Source: Cyclospora cayetanensis (Eukaryota > Apicomplexa > Conoidasida > Eucoccidiorida > Eimeriidae). From it: a stretch of DNA of 64,000 bases. Position numbers and translations under genes: made by a program. A model generated the notes under the pieces. It saw only the letters and a program-made list of their open reading frames with translations, was not told where the DNA came from and searched no databases. How positions within the stretch are numbered: the first letter of the stretch is position 1; each line of letters begins with the position of its first letter. Shown piece by piece: positions 50,101-60,574 of the stretch. Location: NCBI RefSeq assembly GCF_002999335.1, contig NW_020312258.1, positions 496,001 through 560,000 of the forward strand, given 5' to 3'.

Positions 50101-53100
50101 TGAGGAGTACCTTTCTGCAAGGCCCAGCCATCTGAGTGGGAAGTCAGCATGAAGGCTCGTCACGTGCTGTCCTGACGAAATGTTTGTAACCCTACTCATT
50201 CAGATAAAGCGAAGGAGCTAGAAAATCGTACCTATCGTTGTTTCGGAAAACGTACTAATAACGTATGGATGCAGCCAGGTGATTATTTTCTTGCTGGACG
50301 CAAGGGGAATTACGATGGGTCACCTTATCGTCTGCCTGTCCACCAGATGAGCTAGAATCAAACCATTAAGCTGCATACGCTCAAGCCAAACAAGTTATGA
50401 TTGAGTTATAGCGGAAGGAAAACAGTTGCTGGTTAGCGTACACTGGCCCCTCTGATAGAGTGGCAGCCTATGAATCACTGTTGATCAAGGAAGTTCGCAA
50501 ACACTTGTACCACAAGGTAACCTACTCGGCAGTGCCTGAGACAAATTAAATCTGGGGAGGCGCGTGAAGCAATATGGTATCGCACTGCAGCGTGCATACA
50601 CGTAGCAGCAGCTCCAAGAATGCCATCATACCTTGAGAGCAACCTTCTCCAGGAACCCGTGAGTAAGCGCTATATACCAGGTAATTGAAGAGCCAAGGAA
50701 TTGAGGCTCTGGACTTATGCCCTACCTGTCTCCCCTGTCTTATCTCGAATTATGTATATCTGTCCAACGTGTTCGCTAGCAGAGGCTGCCTGCATAACAA
50801 TAGACATTGGGATTCTATGGTTAAGCTTACAATTATACTTTTAATACGTATTTAAATCATTTCGCGTTTTGCCCCTGATTACTCTAAAGGTTAGGGCAAT
50901 AGTTCACGCAGCTTGAACAACAACGATATTTCCACCGCTGCATATCTTTTAGATTAAACGAAACGGAAGCTCTCCCGTATCCATGAGGGGCTGTCATTAC
51001 TGTAACTACAAGGAGCAAACGATTACAATTTATGTATTGAGTCCGAACATGTAGAACCCACAGTGTCCCGTGCCTATGAATGGCGCACCTCATGAAAGAG
51101 GCAAAATCCGTTCCTTTCAGCTAACCACTTAAGTTCCTTTTTTGGCATCACTGATAATTTGTAGACTTTCCTCGAGGTCAGGGCAATTCCCAACGCATAC
51201 TGCTTCGTGAAAGCAAGCACTAGGTGCTCCTGTGGGCCTGGACTCTGCAAAACTGGCCGTTGCATATCGACCCATTCAAATTCATCGTGATCCCGGTGTA
51301 AAATAAGCCATGGACCCGATTTGGAGGTTCGCTCCACCAACTGGGAACAAACATAGCATAAGGCTGTTGGCTTTGATTATAGCAAGGTAAAAATTGAGAT
51401 GCAAGCTTCTAATTGCAGACTCTATGGGGGCTCGAGGCTCTAGACATAAGCTATGCGCTTGTTGCCTCCCCCACAACTGCGAAAATTCAAGTACGCGAAT
51501 AGAGGGTGAAATCCATCTCAATTTTTGTTTCTCCGGCTTACTGTATTGCAGAGCGTGAGCACAATTTCCACCCTGTTGTCCGTAAGCTTTTTATGAAACG
51601 CACATAACTTTTCTATGGACCCTCGGGCAGTCCCAACGCAAAGCGTAACACCATCTGCTTCCCAGGCCATTGCAGTTACGGCAACTATGCCTGGGCAAGA
51701 TATCCTTGCTATATGATGTCGTTCATTCGGTTCAGGCTTCTTTACAACGGTAAGTAATGGCTTCTTGAGCAATGTTACTTCCTCTCCGGACGCCACTGCC
51801 AGCCACGGTCCATGTGGATGCCACGAAATCAATGCAGAGGAAACTGCCGTGCCGATCTGTTTGAGCTAAACGAAAATAGAGTCCAATGAACAACAATTTA
51901 TCGTAAATAATCCCTCAGTCCTCACTAGTACCCCCACAACGTGAACTTTATCGTATCAGGTGGCTGCAGAGGTATTCTCCGAATGCAAAAAGGACAAAGA
52001 TGTAATTTTTTTGATTTATAGCCAGATTTGGTGAAATTGGGGGCACCGCCTTGCTACAGGCTATACATTATGCTGACTAGCCTCTTTCACGCGATTCTTT
52101 GAGCTCAACAGTGCACATTACTAACCTACCATGGTTCCATCCAGTCCAATGAAACTTATCGTATTACCGGCAGCGCATGCCAGAATATCATTTTGTATGT
52201 GCGCCGAAGTAACTGGCGCTCGAAGCCTAAAAGTGTTCAGCGCATTGCTCTGGGGGGAATAATTTGGGGGCGTGTCGATCGACTGATCACTTACCGAACA
52301 ATTTCTAATTCCCCTTTTAAACATACACAGATTATTAAGCGCAGTTGCTCTCTTCTCCTTATTGGTTATCAATACGATGCTCTAATGCACCGAATTGGTA
52401 ATAAGCCAACATTTAAGTATTGAAATGGTCTTGTATAGTGGGGAAACAGCTGGAAGAGGCGTGTTGCAGTGAAGGAATGCACTTTGCGACAGTACGCAGC
52501 CCTGTTGAAGAGGATCCTCGAAGAAGATTATGCAAGAGCACCTGGCCATTGCGGTGACCGGAAATAACTAAAGTGCCGTCCGTGGTGCAGGTCAAGCATG
52601 TTACTGGGCTGAAAACAGAAAAGAATGCTTGCAGGGAGCCGTGGTATCAAAGTCCCACAGCCTGGGGCTGAAGTAAGTCTGGGCTCAGGTCACAGCGAAA
52701 GTCTTTTCTTGAGTGCATCAGGCGCTCAGTTTTGTGCCTATCATGCTCCAAAGAGTCACAAAAAAAAGCATTGAAGCGCATTACGAGAGGGAAGAGCTGA
52801 CGTGCAATTGTTCTGGATGGACTCACCTGTGTGCCTCGTGAAGAGCTCCTAATTTATTTGCTGGTACATCTGCAACACGAACTTTGCCATTCTGAAGCCC
52901 AATAAAGAGGAGCCGGCTACCACCTATGGCCCAAGCCACGCAAGTGGCGGGGCACTCCACAGGCAGACGACAGCAGATACACCTTCTTCCTTCCGTATTG
53001 ACCCCGTACACGTGTGCTACGCCATCGCTTTGTGTGACAGCCAGCTGCGAACCGTCATGATTGAATGCAATCCCTGAAGGCATCCAAAGCTACTTTACAT

Positions 53101-53565
53101 ATCATAGTGTATTAAATATGCTATGGCTGCTCAATTAAACAGTGTCTATCTACGCTGTTCATGGAGGAACGTCGAGGAACGTAGACTGTATGCGTTGAGG
53201 GTCCTACCAGTTACAAGATGTAGTGCCTTGCCTTTATCTGCTGCCCTTGCAAGAAAAGCTTCATCGGTGCCTGGGGGCCCACCCAGAAACCTTAAAAATC
53301 TGTCGTTTGTTGCAGCACATATCCGAGTCCCTTGCGGACTGCAGGCTAAGGCTGTTACGCTATGAAGCCCAGAGGGCGCTTTCTGCAGGCTACACTCATA
53401 AAGAAGGTGTGTCCACCTCATGGCTGCGGTCTTATCTGATGGGCAAGCGGCATCTAGCTTATGCATCTTGGGAGAAGACGAATCTACGGGACTGCTGCTA
53501 GAGAGATCAACAAAATTTTCCCTCTCAACACAAGGATCAGCTGCCTGAGTAATGGCCGCCATCAT
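41193..53565 (-). CDS. IFT172: Intraflagellar transport protein 172 (IFT172), about 26 recognisable exon blocks
   Basis: A peripheral IFT-B subunit that carries cargo along axonemal microtubules; in coccidia it should serve the flagella of microgametes. WD40 part first: VTALACSPQGTRICAA near 53350, then PSGIAFNHDGSQLAV and VRVADVPANK (53083-52830), CTTDGTLVISGHRNGQVLLH (52600-52430), ILACAAGNTISFIGLDG (to 52125), ITAMAW-like VTAMAWEADGVTLCVGTARG (51870-51535), WLILHRDHDEFEWVD (51340-51080), LLVAQKNHDIFIWY (50131-49760), DVIQANGSLIGLEAC (to 49310). TPR-like helices follow: blocks at 49124, 48530, 48200, 47981, 47440, 47095, 46360, 46115 (AEAVLLAIGDVQGALQLL), 45471 (ACRVAASEGGAAA...HAQKLL), 45035, 44680, 44346, 43736, 43460, 43010, 42520. 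The conserved end is YLDLADFIDERELASFDGRP (42020) and CIVTGFPIP (near 41350). Expect ~1700 residues. Part of the second propeller (50140-51070) was not found. An exon before 53565, around 53680 (NFQFKTLVGPLKEQ), probably supplies the true N-terminus. Confidence 0.9.
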
Positions 53566-53690
53566 TGCGCATTTTTAAGGCTGCAGGAAATGCTTAGTCA
53601 ATCGCAGCTTCCTATTACTTCTATCAAGCAATGCCTCTCGTCTTGCTCTTCTGTTCCTTCAACGGGCCAACGAGGGTCTTAAACTGGAAG

Positions 53691-54673
53691 TTCCGATGCC
53701 TACAAGCCTACATTGAGGCTAATGCGGTATACAAGCGCAGTCAGTAAAAAGTTTTGTTGCCAAACGCGGCAGATGAACGTAAATATACCCTGGGAACGGG
53801 GTTGGCTTTCTTGCATGGTGTTTGTTTGTTTGTGCAGAGAGCCCTTTACCTAAAGCGGCGCGTAATCCCAATGTCAGCAATAGCACTCCCACAAACAGCA
53901 TTAAAATTCCAAAATTTATCTTATAGGAAGGAGTGTACCATGAACAAGAGAGAAATAAGGGCAGCGGTCCTTAGGATTTCCAGGGTCACTCAATGCTAGA
54001 TCCCCAGTGTCCTCTTGGCCGTTTACAAAAGATGTCCCATGGGAAAATTGGCGTGAAACAGCAATAGACCTAAATCATTGAATTAAGGAAGGTGTATATC
54101 ACACAGTAACATTGAATCTGGGCTTTAACCCCAAAGACGAATGGCTTTTGACATTATATAGCGCAGCGCTGCCGCCAAGCGCGCGAGCGCCTGGTCGTTT
54201 GTCATATTATTCCATCTGTCACCCCACACTAATTGGAAAGGTAACTGATCTATGAAAGCCTATTACACTTCAAAATCAAGAGAAACACACATATAGCGAG
54301 GGTATTATTCCGTGTTTCGGTTGACGATTGGGCAGCCTAAGGGGCCACTGCTGGTTCCTTGCGCGGCGCATTGAAGACAAATTCTGGCAAATACAAAATA
54401 CATCGCACTTAACAACAACCAATATTTACTGTTTTCAAAACCTTACTCTTTTCTCGCATTTTGGCTGCAACAAAGCAACGCACAGCCAGCACCTTTTCAT
54501 GCTGCTCAGCCCCTGAAGTACTGCGCTATTCCCGAAGAAACAGATAAAGAAAATCACAGGTATAAGCTTTCAGTGAACTTAAAAGAGAATTAACAAGAGC
54601 TTTGTGGACGCTGGGACACTGTTGAACCGAGTTTTTCCAGACAAGGCATTACGATTCGGCAGCAGCCATAGCG
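53691..54673. promoter_or_regulatory. Shared upstream region of divergent IFT172 and MOB genes
   Basis: About 1 kb between two divergently transcribed genes, with no protein-like frame. It must contain the promoters of both. No specific motif could be assigned. Confidence 0.4.
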
Positions 54674-55963
54674 ATGGAGGAAGCCCAGGAATTGAGCACC
54701 CGTAGGGGCACTCTGCTGGCCGTTACCGAGCAAGGAACACATGCGGACTCTGCGAACCATGTGACGCTGGGAATTGATGGGTCTCACAGTGCCCATCAAG
54801 ATGCAGACGATGTATTGCCGTCTGAAGCTGCTGGCTCAGTGGAGGACGCACAACGCCTGCTACTGTGGTCTGCTGAACCCAGTGATCTTATGGTTCCACC
54901 GACGGCAAAATCCACTGAAGACAAGATATCAGTATCCCCTCCTACTTCGCCGTCAGACGCTCTGTTTTACTCATTAGGCGATATCGGGCTGCGCAGTGCC
55001 ATGCGCCCGCCTGAATTTCTACCTCAGCGCGACTGGTTGCGCCACTTGCTACTGCAGGCCATTGAAGAAGCTCAGCTGCTTTTTTCTTCCTTGTGGGAGG
55101 CGTGCAGCTGTCCATCACTAGGCCTCCCCGCAGCATCCTGCATGCAGCACCGGGGAGACACTGGATTCTTGGATCCTGCAATCGCCTTTGCTGCAGCTGC
55201 GCCAAGTGCCCCAAAGAGGAGATTGATGCCGGTGCAAAGACACACAACGCCAACAGATGGTGATGCACAAGTGATTATGGCTACAGACAGTAAAACAACC
55301 AAAATAGCGGAAGAGCACCAAGATGCGCACGGAGCAAACGAAGCAACGGACAATCCAGTTGGAGTCACCAAACGCACAAGAGTTCATGCAGGCTCAGAAA
55401 CAGGCACGCGCATTGTCCCCACTGCACGCGAATATATCTCAGCCACTATGTCGTGGGCAGTTCGACAACTGGACGATCCGCATGTGTTCCCTCCTTCCCC
55501 TATAGCTATCGGCTCCGCAGAAGATGACACGCAGGTGGAGGAGGAGGACGACGCCCTTCGAGGAGCGGCCTCTCTGATTGTTCGTCGGTTATTGCGCTGC
55601 TACGCTCATGTATACCTCTGTCACTTGCCCCTTTTGCAGCAACACGGCGCTGTAGGTCATACGAACCGCTGTCTGAAACGCCTGATGTTCCTCGCAGTGG
55701 ACGCCCAGCTGCTAGAGGGGAGTGAGGCCACATTGGAGCCCGTCAGTTCACTTGCCGACGCTTGGTTGAGCCACAGCCAACTGCGTTGTTCTAGGAGTTC
55801 ACCCCACACTGGAAAGGGCGTGGCAGAGAGTCACCCTGAAAAAGCCGACACTATTAGTCCCCCAGACGACTGGCTTGTCCCTGCTCTACACAAGGCTGAG
55901 GAATGCCTAGGTCTCTTGGACCGAGAAGAGTATCCCCATTTTGGAAGGAATGAAGAGACGTAA
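54674..55963 (+). CDS. MOB1: MOB-family kinase activator-like protein
   Basis: MOB proteins bind and activate NDR/LATS-type AGC kinases and act in mitotic exit and cell division. This 429-residue single-exon frame has a ~105-residue polar N-terminal extension. The MOB fold begins at residues 118-145 (QRDWLRHLLLQAIEEAQLLF, SSLWEAC). An Ala/Asp/Thr-rich insertion of ~85 residues follows. Residues 250-348 are clear MOB text: PTAREYISATMSWAVRQLDD, VFPPSPIAIG, SLIVRRLLRCYAHVYLCH and NRCLKRLMFLAVDAQLL, then a ~80-residue tail. The two zinc-binding His (312 and 317, Ala-His-x4-His pattern) are kept. The usual C-x4-C pair is replaced by Cys144-Ser-Cys146 with another Cys at 156, so metal binding is uncertain. 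The symbol marks the family, not a proven orthologue. Confidence 0.85.
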   Translation: MEEAQELSTRRGTLLAVTEQGTHADSANHVTLGIDGSHSAHQDADDVLPSEAAGSVEDAQRLLLWSAEPSDLMVPPTAKSTEDKISVSPPTSPSDALFYSLGDIGLRSAMRPPEFLPQRDWLRHLLLQAIEEAQLLFSSLWEACSCPSLGLPAASCMQHRGDTGFLDPAIAFAAAAPSAPKRRLMPVQRHTTPTDGDAQVIMATDSKTTKIAEEHQDAHGANEATDNPVGVTKRTRVHAGSETGTRIVPTAREYISATMSWAVRQLDDPHVFPPSPIAIGSAEDDTQVEEEDDALRGAASLIVRRLLRCYAHVYLCHLPLLQQHGAVGHTNRCLKRLMFLAVDAQLLEGSEATLEPVSSLADAWLSHSQLRCSRSSPHTGKGVAESHPEKADTISPPDDWLVPALHKAEECLGLLDREEYPHFGRNEET

Positions 55964-56694
55964 CGCGAAGGACCAGCCAGTCTACCTTAAGATGAAAGTT
56001 TTCCATACATTTGACAGCACTTGGCCAAACTATCCAAACCCACAGCTGCGATACCTCTTCCAAGATAGCAGTTTTGGCTCCTATAAAATGTCTTCTCTTC
56101 TTTGGAATCGCAGATGGCGTAACAAAACCGCTGCGGCCTCTGGCGTTAAATTGAACTGTGGGAGCTTTGTCCTTTCTAGTGTACATGACTGCAGTCTATA
56201 GTGGCACAGTGGAGCCGCTAGACTCTTTTATTGGCTACTTAATCTTGCTAATGAGCAGAAACGCATTGTTAACATAAACAACGCTATTAATAATGTGGGT
56301 TGCCGCGAGCCGCTTTTTGTCTCAACCTCAGGACTCCCAGGATCGGGAAATCGCATTTGGAGTGCCTCCACAGAGAATCGCGTTGTCTCCTGCTTTGTAC
56401 TTCAGTCACTTAGGCTACTCAACAGGAGTCTGCCGATGTAAAGGCCCACTCACTTAGAGTCCTGGAGAGGGGAGTGCAAGGCAAGGGTAGGGGAAGACGA
56501 GAGGAGGGAAGCTGTGCTAAACATTGAGAGTAAAAATTTCTCACGTGACAAGGAACAAAATCCTGCGAAGTTTGCGCTGCAGAGGATCTGCGACGTCCTT
56601 GTCTTCGCATTTGCCTTGACAAAAAAGCACTCGCCAGTACAAATGCGTTGACCAACAAAAACAAACACCGTGCCATTAACTTCCTTTTTCCTCC
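55964..56694. other. Intergenic stretch between convergent MOB and eIF2-alpha genes
   Basis: About 730 bases holding the 3' ends of the two convergent genes. Short frames on both strands have no family features. Confidence 0.6.
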
Positions 56695-59600
56695 TCAAGC
56701 GGCAGCAACTCCTTCATCTCCTTCTTTCTCCTCGACCTCGTCTTGAGGTACGTCGCCCTCCACTCTCCCCATCCCTTCGTCTTCCTCGCTGCTGACATCG
56801 GATTCCTCAGAGTCCGATTCGTCAAGCAACAACTCCTCCAAGCGCCGCTCCTCCTCGGTGCCCATAACCATAATCTACGAAAAAAGGGTAACAAGTACAA
56901 CAGGAAAAGATTTAAAAGGCACAAAAAGCGTGGGGGATGGGAATGAAGCGTTTACGGCGAGCATAGGAATACATTCAGCAAGTATCCGAATGCAGAAAAT
57001 AAAGGTATATACTGTCATGGAGTCATTCAGGTAGGAGCAGCAAGGCATGAAGCCTAGTGAAGCACGGCCCATTTGTGTCGGAAAAAACTCAGGAAGCCGC
57101 CGTGTTGGAACGATGGTACGGGCGGCAGACAGGTTTCCCTCTTCGTTTCCAATTGTTGATCACTCAACCAACAAACTGCTATTGAAGGCAGCAGTACAGA
57201 GCGTGCCAAGTGCCAAGAAACCGATGACAGGCGCTTAATACCAAAGGGGACCACAATGAACGTGCTTATAGTTGCATGCATCAAAAAGTTTTCGAAACGC
57301 CTTCCCCACGACCTCCGTACCTCTCCCTGCTGCTTGAAATCGCCGCCTCGATATCCTTTAATTGTCTGGCTGATCCGGTTAATAGCCTAAGCATGAGAAC
57401 CACACAACCACCAGAAGCACTGTTTCTTCAAAACGTAAATGTGTCAACGTAAAGCGAAGGCGCTCAAGTTTTCACCAATAGCCACAAATCAAAAATTTTA
57501 TGAAAATAATCATGTAATAAAATTGATCTCCCCAGCCACATAGTCCCGGAGCTCCATTCTTTTGCCGTCGATGCAGAACCAGACAATTTTGTGATAACTA
57601 CAAGGGACACAGCTACGATTATCGAAGACAAACAAGATGCTGTCAATTAACAGCAGTCTGCTAGTAAAAGCAGCAACCCGTTTATGGCTGCTTGAATATG
57701 AAAGTTCTTAGATTAACCATTGAGTGTAACACTAACAAAAGATAGTACTATGTGTCACTTGAGCTGCTTGGCCTGTAGGACCCTCTCAGGACGCGCCCAC
57801 GTCGGAACTAATGTAGGAGCGGCAGACAGATGTCCCTCTTTGCTTCCGCTTGTTTACCCCTCATATTGACACGCGACTATTAAGGGTAGCAGCACAGGGC
57901 AAGGCGAGTGCCAGCACACCGGACAGACGCGTAACACGTAAGGGGAATAATCTTCCCGAAGCAAAACATCACAGGTACTAACATTAAATGCCACACAGCT
58001 GCCTATCTGCAGAGTACTATAACAGCAATACACGTGATACTAGCGGGTGGGTCACTCCTGAAGTACCCTCATCTCTCCGCAAGAACCAAAGGTGAAATGG
58101 AATAAATCAAAAATTTCCACGCCAAACCATCCGTACATATACACATACCATTAAAACAATACGAACATACGGTATATTAGCTAAGTGCAGTGGAATTGAG
58201 GGACAGCATCACCTGACGATACAGTTACATGTGTGAAAATGCAAGTCTAAAAGGTCTGAGAAAGTATCATTTATCCCGTGTATCCACCAGAAGCGTGCAC
58301 AAGCCGTACACATTCCTCATCTAAAAGTATGAAAGACACTTTGCCAGTGAATATGAACCCACCATGAAATGTTCGACCTCAGGCTCACACGCATTTCGCA
58401 GCTTTCATGCTCGGTACGAAGCCTCATTACACCAGTTCTCTTGCATTGGGTATAGAGTCAACGCTGGATGATAATACAGAATGCCAAACAGAAGCATTTA
58501 ATGACTTGCCTCTTGTATCTTTTGCATGCCCATTTCCTTGTCAAAGCACGAGGTGACGACCACGTACTGCGGCGGCGCAATCAACTTGACTATTATTTCA
58601 ACCTTTTCATCGCTAACTTCTTTCCCGGCGCTAAGAGCAGCTCTCACTGCGTCTATACCGTCTTTGCCAAAGCACCATACGTCCACTCGGGCCCTGTAAC
58701 AAGGACAGTAGCAAATCTCGCGCTGGCTCTCCTGGCGTGAGATGTAAAAGCAGGTATTTTGGCTGCTTAGAATGTCCGTCCCTTTTTCAAAGTGAAATTT
58801 CGAAGTCAATAACTTTCTGCCATGGAGGAACGATGAGGTACGGAATTGGAAGTACTAAGAAAAATATCCACAAAATGGTGTTCGGAAATGTGCCTTTACA
58901 CCAGCAGGGCAAAAACCAAACAACACGGCAAACGACCACCAGAAAACACGCGAAGAGAAAAGAAAAGGGCAATCATTCTAACCTATGAAACCAAGGATGA
59001 AATTGCAATCAAATAGCCTAAAGTACACACCTAAGTTTGAGAGCCTGGGGTGCGAGTCTGAGCTGAATATCCTGGATCAGCGACTGCTTAACGTCCTCCG
59101 CAACCTCTAACCCTCCAAACACTTCGTCAGGGTCCAGAGCTGCTGCCTACCATTAAAAAAACGAAAGCAAGCAATAAAAGAGAATATCATAAGTACTTAC
59201 CGACAGATGTAATTTTAAGATTAGTGGGTCGGCATGAAACCATGAATGTAGGACCCTCTCAGGACGCGCCCACGTCGGAACAACTGTGGGAGCGGCAGAC
59301 AGATGTCCCTCTTTGCTTCCGCTTGTTTACCCCTCATATTGACACGCGACTATTAAGGGTAGCAGCACAGGGCAAGGCGAGTGCCAGCACACCGGACAGA
59401 CGCGTAACACGAAAGGGGAGATAACGGCATTATCGCTGTTATGATTTCTTGTCGTATGTACTGTTCGAGCAAGACCTGCAAAATAGGCTAAATGGTAATT
59501 CCACTGCGTTTTTTTGTCTCTCTTTACCTTAAGGGCATCCAGCGCATGTCCATATTTTTCGTAAAGTGGCCAAATGACTTTAGCATTAAGCTCGTCGACC

Positions 59601-60574
59601 CTCAGCTTATGTTTGAGAGCGACGTGACGAACTGTTTGGTGCACCTTTTTCCCTTTCGAATATCGCTCCTCGCACTTGACGATATCCTCCGGAGAAACTC
59701 TGCAGGAGGCAGAAGAAAAACACGAAATTGAATAAACCCTCTGCATGCATACAAAGAGGGGAGGAAGGGGTGGCAGCTTGCAGCTATGAGGTCTACAGTT
59801 TAGACAAAAATCGTATGAATTAGATCGACGGGCTGTTCGGAGTTTGAAGCGGAATGGCTCAACACAGCGATGTGGCCACACGGAACCTGGTGGAATTGTC
59901 CAACTTTTGTACAATACCGGAAGTGCACCAGCCAAATACAAGCAAGGTCTGGTAATCGATGCAGTTTAGTTGGAATAAATCTACGATAAAGTATATCATT
60001 GGTGGAGGAGAATGCGTTAAAGTCGCCGTAAAAACGATGAAGCCGGCCAGAGCGGGGCGTTCAGTATTTAAACCGCCGGCCAGGAATAATAATTAGCTCA
60101 TTCCAGTTCCGTGCAATGGAAGACAAGTGTTTGCAGCGTTACCCTTCGGCTGATGTGGTACTTTCAATCGAAAATCATACAGTTGGTCCATTAGGCAACA
60201 CTTTTACAAAAAAAAAGGATCGAGCGTTCTAGAACAGCTTCATCGATGTTTTCAAGTTACCTGCTCTTGCTAAGGTCTATATATCCCTTGACAGCGTCCA
60301 CTCTGAGCACCATGACTGCTTCAAGTCTTCCGACTTTGACAAGCTTCGTGACACTCCTGAAACGCCTTTTGCTCAGCTCTGACATAAGAATCATGCCTTC
60401 CATGTTGTTGTACTCCAAGAGCGACACGTAAGCCCCCATCTCCGCAATACGTTGGACCTTAACCATCACAAGTTCCTCCAAGTTAGGAAATTTTCGCTCA
60501 TAGAACCGCAAGTCGCCCAAACTTGAGCGCACTTGGCTCCCCACCGGGTCGGACCCACCCGGCTGCTGCGCCAT
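56695..60574 (-). CDS. eIF2-alpha: Translation initiation factor eIF2 alpha subunit, six exons
   Basis: Subunit of the eIF2 GTPase that delivers initiator tRNA; phosphorylation of its regulatory Ser shuts down initiation under stress. Exons with agreeing phase: 60574-60261, 59699-59528, 59146-59031, 58693-58510, 57386-57321, 56874-56695, giving 343 residues. The S1 domain ([30 protein letters not shown]) is followed by [11 protein letters not shown], where the Ser before Lys-Arg-Arg (codon 60373-60371) is the equivalent of Ser51. Then [25 protein letters not shown], the helical domain ([18 protein letters not shown]), the C-terminal alpha-beta domain ([52 protein letters not shown]) and an acidic tail beginning [20 protein letters not shown]. 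The intron after KIQE needs a GC donor. Three of the five introns carry copies of one repeat. The start ATG is the first in frame and leaves a normal-length N-terminus with a short Gln/Gly extension. Confidence 0.96.
57088..57247. repeat. Diverged third copy of the eIF2-alpha intron repeat
   Basis: Alignable with the two near-identical copies at 57775 and 59248 through shared words such as GGCGGCAGACAGG, CCCTCTTCGTTTCC, CTATTGAAGGCAGCAG and the terminal AAAGGGGA, but with many substitutions. It lies in the last intron. Confidence 0.7.
57775..57946. repeat. ~172-bp intron repeat, copy A
   Basis: Begins GTAGGACCCTCTCAGGACGC and ends near GTAACACGTAAGGGG. It lies in the intron between the exons ending at 58510 and starting at 57386. 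Only a handful of bases differ from copy B at 59248. Confidence 0.92.
59248..59419. repeat. ~172-bp intron repeat, copy B
   Basis: Same orientation as copy A; differences are few (for example AACTAATGTAGG versus AACAACTGTGGG near base 35, and GTAAGG versus GAAAGG at the end). It lies in the intron between the exons ending at 59528 and starting at 59146. Confidence 0.92.
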
